Of a stretch of 64,000 nucleotides of DNA, positions 9,361-15,950 are shown in pieces (within the stretch, counting starts at the first letter, position 1; the number at the start of each line of letters is the position of its first letter). The notes beneath the pieces are model-generated. The model made no database searches and was not told where the DNA came from. It saw nothing but the letters and a program-made list of their open reading frames with translations. Both the position numbers and the translations under genes were made by a program. This stretch comes from JBHPCZ01 sp042573625. Lineage in GTDB: Bacteria > Desulfobacterota > Desulfobacteria > Desulfobacterales > UBA11574. The stretch spans positions 30,185 through 94,184 of the forward strand of contig JBHPCZ010000001.1 in the NCBI GenBank assembly GCA_042573625.1, given 5' to 3'.

Positions 9361-9683
9361 ATGTCCGGGACAAAAATACAATTTTCGGAACCAAAATCGT
9401 CCTTCTCTTTAAACCGACAGGGCGGTACATACACGATACCGTCTATAATATAAAAGTAAGTAAATTCTAATCCTGCTGGCATCGTCACCAACCAGGTCTT
9501 TGAATCAATTTTTTCTACCTGATGAAGTTGATATCCATCCTCTGAGGATGCAAATGAGACAGTATGTGCTTCCGGTTTTTCTAGATATATGTGTGTCAAA
9601 TTTCCTTTAACTTGACAAAAATGGCCTGTACACCCCATTAAGCTCATTGCCAGAAATAAAGTTGCTGTAATAGAACGTTTCAT
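9357..9683 (-). CDS. Lipoprotein with CBM48/isoamylase-N-like domain
   Basis: 108 residues. The N-terminus has a lipobox (LFLAMSLMGC), so it is probably a lipid-anchored exported protein. The rest resembles the second half of the periplasmic domain of the upstream anti-sigma-like protein: FTYFYIIDG, then DDFGSENCIF here versus DDFGGENSIF there. That is the E-set fold of glycogen/AMPK-type carbohydrate-binding modules. It overlaps the preceding gene by ATGA. It may compete for or share a ligand with the anti-sigma-like protein (inference). Confidence 0.75.
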   Translation of the reverse strand: MKRSITATLFLAMSLMGCTGHFCQVKGNLTHIYLEKPEAHTVSFASSEDGYQLHQVEKIDSKTWLVTMPAGLEFTYFYIIDGIVYVPPCRFKEKDDFGSENCIFVPDM

Positions 9684-10243
9684 ATTTTGTTCTTTACATA
9701 AAATATGGAGTTCTCACCACCAAAATCATCTGGCTCCCGGGTTAGTATCGTTGGATCAGCGAATGGTTGCTGGCCCTCTATCAAATAGGTAAAGCGATGC
9801 TCTCCTTCTTTCAATTCATAGGTGACCTCCCAGTACCCGCTGTTGCCGATTTTTTGCATTGGAACTCGTTCCCATTCTGTAAAGCTCCCCGTGATCTCTA
9901 CCTGGCTGACATTCGGTTTGTAAACTACAAATCGTTTCACTACCGGGCTAGGTATTGGCGACGGTACGGTAAGAAACAGATAAATAACTGTGGCGGCCAA
10001 TGCCGATGTAACCAGACCCATCGGCTGAAAAAAGGGACTGAAAAATCTTTTCCAGCTAAAAGGTGTCATCACTTTAGCGGATGGAATATGTTCGACAACA
10101 TCACTCTGGATGAGTTTTTCCTGATGCAATAATTCTAATACCTCATCGGTAAAAGATTTATCTTTTTGCATGGTTTCAATAAAATCAATTTTGTCATCAA
10201 CGTTCATCTCATTATCAATAAACATGCTGATATTATAATTCAT
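9680..10243 (-). CDS. Anti-sigma-like membrane protein with AMPK1-CBM-type domain
   Basis: 187 residues: a cytoplasmic N-terminal part (1-70), one transmembrane segment (about 76-93, LVTSALAATVIYLFLTV) and an extracytoplasmic E-set domain (about 103-187) with VEITGSFTEWERVPM, WEVTYELKEGEHRFTYLIEG, FADPT and DDFGGENSIF, as in AMPK/isoamylase carbohydrate-binding modules. It starts directly after the sigma factor stop, with AGGAGAGG as ribosome site. Position, topology and length fit an anti-sigma factor, but no zinc-finger (ZAS) motif is present, so the role is inferred from context. Confidence 0.75.
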   Translation of the reverse strand: MNYNISMFIDNEMNVDDKIDFIETMQKDKSFTDEVLELLHQEKLIQSDVVEHIPSAKVMTPFSWKRFFSPFFQPMGLVTSALAATVIYLFLTVPSPIPSPVVKRFVVYKPNVSQVEITGSFTEWERVPMQKIGNSGYWEVTYELKEGEHRFTYLIEGQQPFADPTILTREPDDFGGENSIFYVKNKI

Positions 10244-10720
10244 TTAATCCTCTCCTGCCTGAAGAATCTCTTTTAGCCTGATACGGGCTCGGTGAACTTT
10301 GACTTTTACATTAGCCTCACTTATTCCGATTATGCTTGCAATTTCCCTATATGATAGATCACTGCTAACCGTTAGAGCAAGGATGTCTCTTTGGTCTTTA
10401 TTGAGTTTGTGCATGGCGGACAGCACATTACGATACGACTCCCGCACTAAAGTCAGCTGTTCGGGGTCAATCGTTGTATCTTCGATGTCGTTTTCTATTT
10501 CTTTGTTGTACTTTTTTTTGCGAGCATTGTCCCAGACGGCGTTCCTTGCAATGGTGAACAGCAACGAAACATTTTGTGTCTGTGGACCATATTTTTCCAG
10601 ATAACGAGTGAAACTCTCCTGCATTATATCGCTGGATAGCTGATAGTTGCTGGTCAAACGCATCAGATAGCCGAACAACTTATCTTTTTGAGTCCAGTAA
10701 AATGGACTAAATTTATCCAC
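10244..10720 (-). CDS. ECF-family RNA polymerase sigma factor
   Basis: 158 residues. Region 2 includes DIMQESFTRYLEKYG and LLFTIARNAVWDNARKKK; region 4 has DILALTVSSDLSYREIASIIGISEANVKVKVHRAR, a helix-turn-helix for the -35 box. It directs RNA polymerase to extracytoplasmic-stress-type promoters. The start is GTG at 10720 with no Shine-Dalgarno sequence; it lies only about 9 bases after the -10 box of promoter B, so the mRNA may be leaderless. It heads the operon and is probably autoregulated. Confidence 0.92.
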   Translation of the reverse strand: MDKFSPFYWTQKDKLFGYLMRLTSNYQLSSDIMQESFTRYLEKYGPQTQNVSLLFTIARNAVWDNARKKKYNKEIENDIEDTTIDPEQLTLVRESYRNVLSAMHKLNKDQRDILALTVSSDLSYREIASIIGISEANVKVKVHRARIRLKEILQAGED

Positions 10721-10728
10721 GATACTTT

Positions 10729-10756
10729 TATAACGTACGAAACATCAAAAGGTTAC
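10729..10756 (-). promoter_or_regulatory. ECF-type promoter B (sigma operon)
   Basis: On the minus strand: GTAACCTTTT, 11 bases, CGTTATA, immediately before the ECF sigma gene. It is identical to promoter A in both boxes and spacing, the mark of an autoregulated ECF promoter. The predicted transcription start falls within about 5 bases of the GTG start codon. Confidence 0.82.
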
Positions 10757-10902
10757 AGAATTATTTAATTTCCAGATAATCTACAGTAAAGCTTATACTC
10801 TATAGTATATGTTCTTATCAATTCAATTCTACAGCTGCTTCAACGGTTGTGGCTGCTTTCACCTGCCAACCGACCATTTATGTAATTTTTTTTTGATATG
10901 TT

Positions 10903-10930
10903 GTAACCTTTTCACACCCCATACGTTATC
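10903..10930 (+). promoter_or_regulatory. ECF-type promoter C
   Basis: On the plus strand: GTAACCTTTT, 11 bases, CGTTATC. It differs from A and B only in the last base. It points away from the sigma operon toward the secreted protein at 11334 and would give a leader of about 400 bases. That leader contains a perfect hairpin CCCTGCAGCTTGCTGCAGGG (11016-11035). Confidence 0.78.
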
Positions 10931-11070
10931 AATTGTTAAAGGGTGAGATGGATTGAGAAAGGTCACATCACCTACTTGTTGAAACTGATGCTGAATTTGT
11001 TTTAACTTGCTAATTCCCTGCAGCTTGCTGCAGGGAGATTCATTGATGAACTAAAAACATCGAAAGAGAA

Positions 11071-11259
11071 GTGAATAGAACTATTTTTTATGTAAGGAGG
11101 TATGAATTAAAAAAGTATAATAAACGCTTAAATTATTCAACACTTAGTCTAATTATTAACAAATATAATGATGTTATATCAAGGAATCTGGATGCGACTT
11201 CGTCAGATAGCCGTTCTTTTTATTTGCTCAATTTATTAGCGAAAGGAGGTGAAAATTAA
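11071..11259 (+). CDS. Possible small protein in the promoter C leader
   Basis: A 62-codon GTG-start ORF (MNRTIFYVRRYELKKYN...) with a purine-rich AAAGAGAA before it. It contains an in-frame perfect TAAGGAGGT (11093-11101) followed by the two-codon ORF ATG AAT TAA, and ends next to another AAAGGAGGT (11240-11248). The product is not recognised, and it could equally be untranslated leader RNA with several ribosome sites. Confidence 0.3.
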   Translation: MNRTIFYVRRYELKKYNKRLNYSTLSLIINKYNDVISRNLDATSSDSRSFYLLNLLAKGGEN

Positions 11260-11333
11260 GGCCGAGGGTGTGGAAAGATGAAAGATGTCAGAAAATCCAA
11301 AATGATTACAACGAATTATATGGAGGTAAAATT

Positions 11334-11747
11334 ATGACGTTTCAATATTCCCAAAAGGTCATTTTTAGTGCTGTTTGTCTTTTCATGTTGTCTCTAACTG
11401 CTTTTTCTTTGGCGCCAAAAGATTGCCACGCTTTTGAGATTACGATTGATGTGGCTCCAAACGTTCTTTCTCTTCAGAATAATGGCCAGGTGGTGACTGT
11501 ACATACAGATATTCCTTATGATGATGTTGAGCTTACTAGTGTGCATATAAATGGTGTGCTTATTGATAGCTGGGAGTCGGATGTTCGTGGCTACTTTGTG
11601 GCCAGGTTTGTAATGAACGCGATTAAAAACTTGCCTTTAGTTATCGGCGATTACAATACATTCACGTTAGTTGGAAAAACTTTTTCGGACGGAGAATTTT
11701 CGGGGTCTCAAGATATTCTTGTTGTGGAGAATGATCCGAAGAATTAG
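11334..11747 (+). CDS. Secreted protein of unknown function, ECF regulon member
   Basis: 137 residues from ATG 11334, chosen because TGGAGGT sits 7 bases upstream; a longer frame from 11268 would bury the signal peptide. The signal peptide is about residues 1-32 (VIFSAVCLFMLSLTAFSLA, ending DCHA). The mature part looks all-beta (EITIDVAPNVLSLQNNG, VTVHTDIPYDDVEL, NTFTLVGKTF), like an extracellular Ig-like or surface domain; no family is recognised. It lies downstream of ECF promoter C, so it is probably coregulated with the sigma operon. Confidence 0.75.
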   Translation: MTFQYSQKVIFSAVCLFMLSLTAFSLAPKDCHAFEITIDVAPNVLSLQNNGQVVTVHTDIPYDDVELTSVHINGVLIDSWESDVRGYFVARFVMNAIKNLPLVIGDYNTFTLVGKTFSDGEFSGSQDILVVENDPKN

Positions 11748-12191
11748 TAACGGTGCCGGTCAAGGATGAAGTGTGTTCCGAAATAACCTGCTGGGATTAA
11801 TTGAAATACATCGAAAATTAGATATAACAAAACATTCGAGAGGGACCGGGAACTTACCCAAAGAAAGCGGACACCAAAAGCTAACTAACGGAGGGTGTCC
11901 AAATGGCAAGAATCAAAGGGCTTCAAAGCCCGTATAAACCGCGTTTATACCAGGAACCCAAAGGTTCATCGATTTTTCAAACGAACTGGAAATTTACGGA
12001 TAGATCAACCCGCACCCCATGCGATCAACCAGGTTAATGGGATGCTACTTGAAGGGAAGATCACCGGGAAATGCCGCGGCTTTTTATCGGCGCCTTTTAT
12101 CCATTTTTTTGGCTTTAGAATCGACCTTCGGTGATCGTTTCCCGGCCCCTCATTTCCACCGTTCAAAAAACAGCAATTCAATCAGGAAAGG
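11748..12191 (+). other. Intergenic region, possible mobile-element remnant
   Basis: Contains GGACACC ... GGTGTCC inverted arms (11869-11900) next to ACTTACCCAAAGAAAGCG, which resembles the end of an IS3-like element, followed by two overlapping short ORFs (11895-12134 and an ATG frame from 11903) without a recognisable transposase. No support for a functional gene. Confidence 0.3.
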
Positions 12192-12338
12192 ATGAAAAAA
12201 CTTTTTTTGATCTTGGTAATCTTTGTATCGTTTACAGCGTTTGCTTTTGCCGGTGGTGACCAAAATCATGGCAGCAAGGGACAAGGCAGTACAGGTAGTG
12301 ACGGACAAGGCCAAACAACCCAACAGCGAGGCGATTAA
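12192..12338 (+). CDS. Small secreted Gly/Gln-rich peptide
   Basis: 48 codons: ATG after AGGAAAGG, a canonical signal peptide (MKKLFLILVIFVSFTAFAFA) and a 28-residue hydrophilic mature peptide rich in Gly, Gln, Ser and Asp (GGDQNHGSKGQGSTGSDG ...). It resembles the mature start of the larger protein at 13476 in composition. Unknown function; the good ribosome site and signal support a real gene. A 25-bp string repeated after the 13476 gene follows 30 bases downstream. Confidence 0.65.
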   Translation: MKKLFLILVIFVSFTAFAFAGGDQNHGSKGQGSTGSDGQGQTTQQRGD

Positions 12339-12368
12339 ATAATTCACTCAACAAAAAGGGGGATAAAT

Positions 12369-12393
12369 GGAACTTGTGACGACGCCACTTCTT
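12369..12393 (+). repeat. 25-bp repeat, copy 1 (other copy 13843-13867)
   Basis: GGAACTTGTGACGACGCC followed by ACTTCTT; the second copy differs at one base. Both copies lie shortly downstream of a secreted Gly-rich gene. Here the repeat is in frame in a 24-codon ORF (12367-12441, MELVTTPLLEKWK...) with AGGGGG just upstream; the second copy encodes TELATTPLL in frame. It could be a regulatory DNA/RNA element or the start of a conserved tiny peptide. Confidence 0.6.
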
Positions 12394-12465
12394 GAAAAAT
12401 GGAAGGTGGAAAGTGCTGAGTTTCTGTGTGTACTGCCGTAAAAACAGGATTAGGGTTTCTTTTTT

Positions 12466-12684
12466 ATGATTAATATTGTCAGAAATAGAAGAGGTAGACG
12501 ACCCAGAACAGCCAGACGGGCATCCTTAAGAGACAGGCGGGCATTCTTAAGAGACAGACGGGCATCCTTAATAGATAGAAGGGCATTCTTATCTGTAGTC
12601 CGTATTCCTAATAGAAGAAGTGGAAGAGACAGAAGGAGTTGGTCTGACCGCAGAGGTGGCGTTGAACGCAGAAGTATTCACTAA
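12466..12684 (+). CDS. Arginine-rich low-complexity protein with 7-residue repeats
   Basis: 72 codons. The centre is a 21-bp tandem repeat (12514-12591, about 3.7 units) encoding RRASLRD / RRAFLRD / RRASLID / RRAFL. The C-terminus (NRRSGRDRRSWSDRRGG) resembles the Arg/Asp runs often found next to PilZ or small regulatory proteins in Desulfobacterota. Strongly basic, so possibly RNA- or DNA-binding. No clear Shine-Dalgarno sequence; protein-coding status is uncertain. Confidence 0.45.
   Translation: MINIVRNRRGRRPRTARRASLRDRRAFLRDRRASLIDRRAFLSVVRIPNRRSGRDRRSWSDRRGGVERRSIH
12514..12591 (+). repeat. 21-bp tandem repeat, about 3.7 units
   Basis: Units of the form AGACGGGCATCCTTAAGAGAC with 1-3 changes. 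In frame with the Arg-rich ORF 12466-12684, so copy-number change would add or remove 7 residues without a frameshift. Confidence 0.85.
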
Positions 12685-12743
12685 TTGAAGTGAAACTAAA
12701 TATCACTCCCAAGTGTCTTAGATAAAGGGTTTTGGAATTTACC

Positions 12744-13118
12744 ATGGATAGTAAGGAATTTAAAAGCTTCCGCCTAAAAATGAACAAGACGCAACACCAG
12801 GTGAGCCGTCTACTCGGAACGTCTATAAAGACTATACAAAGTTATGAACAGGGTTGTCGAAACATACCAAATCACGCAGAGCGGCAGATGCTTTATCTAA
12901 TTTCCAGGATGAAAGAAAGCCACAATACTCAAAAACCATGCTGGGTTATCAAACAATGTCCTCGATGGGTAAAAAATAAATGCCCGGCCTGGGAATTTGA
13001 TTCGGGGGATTTATGCTGGTTTATTAATGGTACATATTGTGGTGGTAATGTTGTTGAGAGCTGGGAACAAAAAATGAAACTTTGCCGGTCCTGTGAAGCT
13101 TTCTCATTCTTGAGCTAA
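12744..13118 (+). CDS. XRE-type HTH protein with two-CW domain
   Basis: 124 residues from ATG 12744 (the frame also has TTG 12732). Residues about 5-60 form a Cro/XRE-like helix-turn-helix (FRLKMNKTQHQVSRLLGTSIKTIQSYEQG). The second half is cysteine-rich with CWVIKQCP, KCPAW, CWFINGTYCGG and CRSC, matching the two-CW domain, which probably binds metal. It may be a metal- or redox-responsive regulator of the neighbouring secreted-protein genes (inference). Confidence 0.75.
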   Translation: MDSKEFKSFRLKMNKTQHQVSRLLGTSIKTIQSYEQGCRNIPNHAERQMLYLISRMKESHNTQKPCWVIKQCPRWVKNKCPAWEFDSGDLCWFINGTYCGGNVVESWEQKMKLCRSCEAFSFLS

Positions 13119-13149
13119 CTCAAAAACACTTCTAATCATACAACGATAC

Positions 13150-13340
13150 TTTCGATAATGGTTTGAAATCCTCTGTCCGAAACCTGTGTGTTCTGCAATA
13201 AAACACACCAAATATTGTATTCGTCTTTCTTCATAGCCTAAAAACCTTGTACCACAACTCCTATAAAAACATCCCACAATGTGTGATAACCTATTTGAAT
13301 TACTACATAAATTGTCATAATTTTCTTGACAACGTCACAA
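13150..13340 (+). promoter_or_regulatory. Upstream element shared with 4140-4310
   Basis: Matches the region upstream of the TonB receptor over about 150 bases, including the exact AAACATCCCACAATGTG (13267-13283) and the AATATTG..TTC..CTTTCTTCATAGCCTAAAAAC block (13211-13244). The conserved palindrome CACAATGTG lies about 45 bases before a -35 box in both places, so a shared regulator is likely. Confidence 0.6.
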
Positions 13341-13354
13341 TCCTTGTTCATAAT
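13326..13354 (+). promoter_or_regulatory. sigma70-type promoter of the 13476 gene
   Basis: TTGACA (13326-13331), 17 bases, CATAAT (13349-13354): near-consensus boxes with ideal spacing. The transcript would have a 5' leader of about 115 bases. Confidence 0.7.
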
Positions 13355-13475
13355 TTACTGTGGCCAATCTTTCTAATTCAAAAAAGGGATATAACATGAA
13401 TTGTATCCCCTTTGATATCCCCTGCTTGCCATGGGGAGCGTCATTTAATTTAATCAGTAACAGAAAGGGGGCAGA

Positions 13476-13826
13476 ATGTTAAAAAAAATGTTCAAGATTA
13501 TTTTTTTCGTTTTTCTGGTGGGGCTTTTGATTTCGCCGGCGTGGAGCTCAGACAACATCGTCATCGACACGGATCGTAATTTAATTCTCGCTGGAAGCGG
13601 AGGAGGAGACCAAGACAGAGACCAAGACAGAAAGCGTGACGAATCTTGTAACGACCTCGCCCCTTACAACCCTGTTCATCCTTTAATTCTCGCTAGAGGA
13701 GGAAACGGTGGCAACGGCGGCGGCGGTGGCCACGGCGGCGGTGGCGGCGGCGATCAAAGCAGGGACAGGGACTGTGACGATGGTGACGGCCCTCAACCTG
13801 AAGGCCCTAACGGCCCCGGCACCTGA
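13476..13826 (+). CDS. Secreted glycine/aspartate-rich protein
   Basis: 116 residues: signal peptide (MFKIIFFVFLVGLLISPAWS), then two similar stretches, NLILAGSGGGDQDRDQDRKRD and PLILARGGNGGNGGGG, and an acidic-basic Gly-rich tail. Family unknown; composition suggests a disordered, possibly metal-binding or matrix protein outside the cytoplasm. AAAGGGGG lies 5 bases before the ATG. It has the near-consensus promoter at 13326 and terminator at 13905, and its flanks resemble those of the TonB operon. Confidence 0.7.
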   Translation: MLKKMFKIIFFVFLVGLLISPAWSSDNIVIDTDRNLILAGSGGGDQDRDQDRKRDESCNDLAPYNPVHPLILARGGNGGNGGGGGHGGGGGGDQSRDRDCDDGDGPQPEGPNGPGT

Positions 13827-13842
13827 GATTGTAACCCGTGAC

Positions 13843-13867
13843 GGAACTTGCGACGACGCCACTTCTT
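13843..13867 (+). repeat. 25-bp repeat, copy 2
   Basis: Single-base variant of 12369-12393, 16 bases after the stop of the Gly-rich gene. Confidence 0.6.
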
Positions 13868-13904
13868 AAAAACCTGAAAATGTTGTGGTATCGTTTTTCA
13901 ATAA

Positions 13905-13942
13905 GGGCAAATCCATTTGATGGGGTTTGTCCTTTTATTTTT
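13905..13942 (+). terminator. Rho-independent terminator of the 13476 unit
   Basis: GGGCAAATCC pairs with GGGTTTGTCC (G-T pairs included) around a 7-8-base loop, followed by TTTTATTTTT. It is similar to 8210-8249. The following 60 bases also match, with a CAGGCTTCAGCCTG hairpin in this copy. From 13943 to 14210 nothing else is seen. Confidence 0.75.
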
Positions 13943-14210
13943 ATGATATATGTAATCAGTAAGAGCAGGCTTCAGCCTGTGATATTTGTAAGTATCTGCA
14001 ATAACCTGCAAATATCAAAAAGCTGAGTTTTTCCAGATATCCATTCCATATTACAAAATGTAAATGTCAGATATGGTTGTGTCTGCAATTGGATAAATGC
14101 ACAATTAAATCTTGGTCAATGCAATTAAATCCACCTGAAAACATCTAATCCGGGTTTTAAATCCTAACTGAGCAAAAGCGAGTGCCCCTTTATTTTTAGA
14201 ACCATTCGAA

Positions 14211-15317
14211 TTAAATTTTCACCAGCTCATAATTTCGACTTCCAAGCCCCAGCTGCTCGGCATATTCCAACTGATACGCCCAGTCCACCTTGGGATAAAC
14301 CCCCCGAAACTTGTCTTCACCCGGTTTCATGTGGGTCTGGAGACAGGACCCGGGAAGCGCGTGCTCCTGGTTGACAAGATCAACGGACGCCTGGTCGATA
14401 GCTACCGGATCTTTTGATGCAACAACGCCGATATCCCTGACGATGGGGGCATCGTTCATGGGATAACAGTCGCATGCCGGAGAGACATCGGTGATGAAAT
14501 TAATCGACAACGTCTTTTGGGATTTTCCCTTTAATACGCCCATGGTGTATTCAATCATGTTTTCCAAAAAAACAGGGATCGCCTGGTTCCATTCTATTTC
14601 TATGGCGGCGCTGGGGCAGACAAGGATACATTCGCCGCAACCGATACACTTTTTGGCATCCAGCACTGCTTTCTCCTCGACCAGGGAAAGGGCGTTCTGG
14701 GAACAGTGACCGACACAGTCTCCGCAGCCGATACACTTTTTCGTAATGACCTTTGGCGCCACGGTTGAATGCTGCGCCAGTTTGCCCCGCCGGGATGCGC
14801 ACCCCATGCCCAGATTTTTTATCGCCCCGCCAAATCCGGAAAGCTCATGCCCTTTGAAATGCGCCACCGATATCAGCGCGTCGGCCTCGACGATATCCGT
14901 TCCAATGTAAACTCTCTTAAAATTCTTCTGATTGACAATGATGGATGTTTCGCTCCTGCCCCTTAGCCCATCGGCAATGATAATGGGCGCATCCACCACA
15001 GCGTAGGCAAAACCGTTTTGAATCGCTGTTGTCAGGTGATGGGGAGAGTCGCTCCGTGTCCCTGAATAGAGTGTGTTGGCATCTGTAAGAAATGGGACGC
15101 CATTAACACCTTTGATCGTTTCGACAATTTTCCGTAAAAATACAGGCCGTATAAATGCGGTGTTTCCCATTTCTCCAAAATGAAGCTTCACCGCAACAAG
15201 ATCTCTTTCTTTGACAGCTTCGGAAAGACCCGCGGTTTCAATGAGCCTTCCCAGTTTTGCGACAAGGCTTTCTTTCATCGTTGCCCTAAGATCGATAAAA
15301 TAGACTTTGCTTTTCAT
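14211..15317 (-). CDS. DUF362 family [4Fe-4S] protein
   Basis: 368 residues. The N-terminal DUF362 domain (VAVKLHFGEMGN, PFLTDANTLYSGTR, AHFKGHELSGFGGAIKNLGMG) is followed at about residues 190-245 by two ferredoxin-type motifs, CIGCGDCVGHCSQNAL and CIGCGECILVCPSAAI, and a C-terminal DUF362 remainder (ASKDPVAIDQASVDLVN). DUF362 proteins are iron-sulfur proteins common in anaerobes, of unsettled function. GGGGGATAAA gives a good ribosome site. Monocistronic here. Confidence 0.9.
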   Translation of the reverse strand: MKSKVYFIDLRATMKESLVAKLGRLIETAGLSEAVKERDLVAVKLHFGEMGNTAFIRPVFLRKIVETIKGVNGVPFLTDANTLYSGTRSDSPHHLTTAIQNGFAYAVVDAPIIIADGLRGRSETSIIVNQKNFKRVYIGTDIVEADALISVAHFKGHELSGFGGAIKNLGMGCASRRGKLAQHSTVAPKVITKKCIGCGDCVGHCSQNALSLVEEKAVLDAKKCIGCGECILVCPSAAIEIEWNQAIPVFLENMIEYTMGVLKGKSQKTLSINFITDVSPACDCYPMNDAPIVRDIGVVASKDPVAIDQASVDLVNQEHALPGSCLQTHMKPGEDKFRGVYPKVDWAYQLEYAEQLGLGSRNYELVKI

Positions 15318-15401
15318 TTTATCCCCCGGTCATTTTATAAAATTATTGATATCATTTGCCAGACAATTGGAAAGAATTAATTCTTTGTGCTCAAAATGGC
15401 T

Positions 15402-15560
15402 TCATGCTTTTCTGTTCTTCTCCCTTTCTTTCAGCGTCTGTTTTAAAACCGCCAGCATTAAACGGTCCTTTTCCCGAAAGGCTTCCTGTTTGATTTCGAT
15501 AAGGTATTCAAGACTTAGAATGCGTAGAATTTCGATGATCTGCGGTACGGTTTCTTGCAT
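15402..15560 (-). pseudogene. C-terminal remnant of a nucleotidyltransferase-like toxin gene
   Basis: A 52-codon frame whose residues 10-52 (IEILRILSLEYLIEIKQEA ... REKDRLMLAVLKQTL) look like the C-terminal end of the nucleotidyltransferase-fold proteins often encoded after a small GVDLTLIRW protein. The catalytic GS...DxD region is absent. The frame overlaps the end of the upstream gene, suggesting an internal deletion joined the two. The family assignment is by remembered pattern only. Confidence 0.4.
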
Positions 15561-15723
15561 GTTTCAGCCTGGTAATGGATAACATATTCTGCTGTAATAC
15601 GTTCAAGCACTCTGCCGGTGTTAGAGAGAACATCCAACGAATCAAGGTCAGATCAACCCCGTCTTTGCTGTATGCCGGATTATCTTCCTGTGAATATACG
15701 ATCAAATGAGATGGCTTATCCAT
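15508..15723 (-). CDS. Small antitoxin-like protein (GVDLTLIRW family)
   Basis: 71 codons from ATG 15723, chosen because GGAAAAGAAGGCGGT precedes it; the frame extends upstream to 15915 without a ribosome site. The core GVDLTLIRWMFSLTPAECLNVLQ resembles the short proteins that precede nucleotidyltransferase genes in many Desulfobacterota, where they look like toxin-antitoxin pairs. Its last 16 residues run into the remnant of the second gene in another frame, so the C-terminus is probably not original. Confidence 0.5.
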   Translation of the reverse strand: MDKPSHLIVYSQEDNPAYSKDGVDLTLIRWMFSLTPAECLNVLQQNMLSITRLKHARNRTADHRNSTHSKS

Positions 15724-15950
15724 ACCGCCTTCTTTTCCTGCCAAAATGATACAGATGTTTACATCAATTAGCACATACCACGGACAAACCGCAAATTGTT
15801 TATGTGAAGATCTGGTCGATGGGTCCAATGAATCTGCGCTGACAGGCAAAAAAAATGCAGATTGAAAATCGGTGCGCCGGATGCATACATCTTGCAATTT
15901 CATGAGGATATCCATATAGTCAGCAGGTAAAAACTCAGCGAAGGATAAAA

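Noticed and set aside
11895..12134. Possible transposase fragment next to GGACACC inverted arms
   Set aside because: The arms resemble an IS3-like end, but neither reading frame shows a transposase motif, so only a possible remnant is noted.
12514..12591. Short regular repeats considered as a CRISPR array
   Set aside because: Units are contiguous with no spacers and are in frame in an ORF.
15724..15915. Upstream extension of the antitoxin-like frame to ATG 15915
   Set aside because: No ribosome site upstream, while GGAAAAGAAGGCGGT directly precedes ATG 15723.
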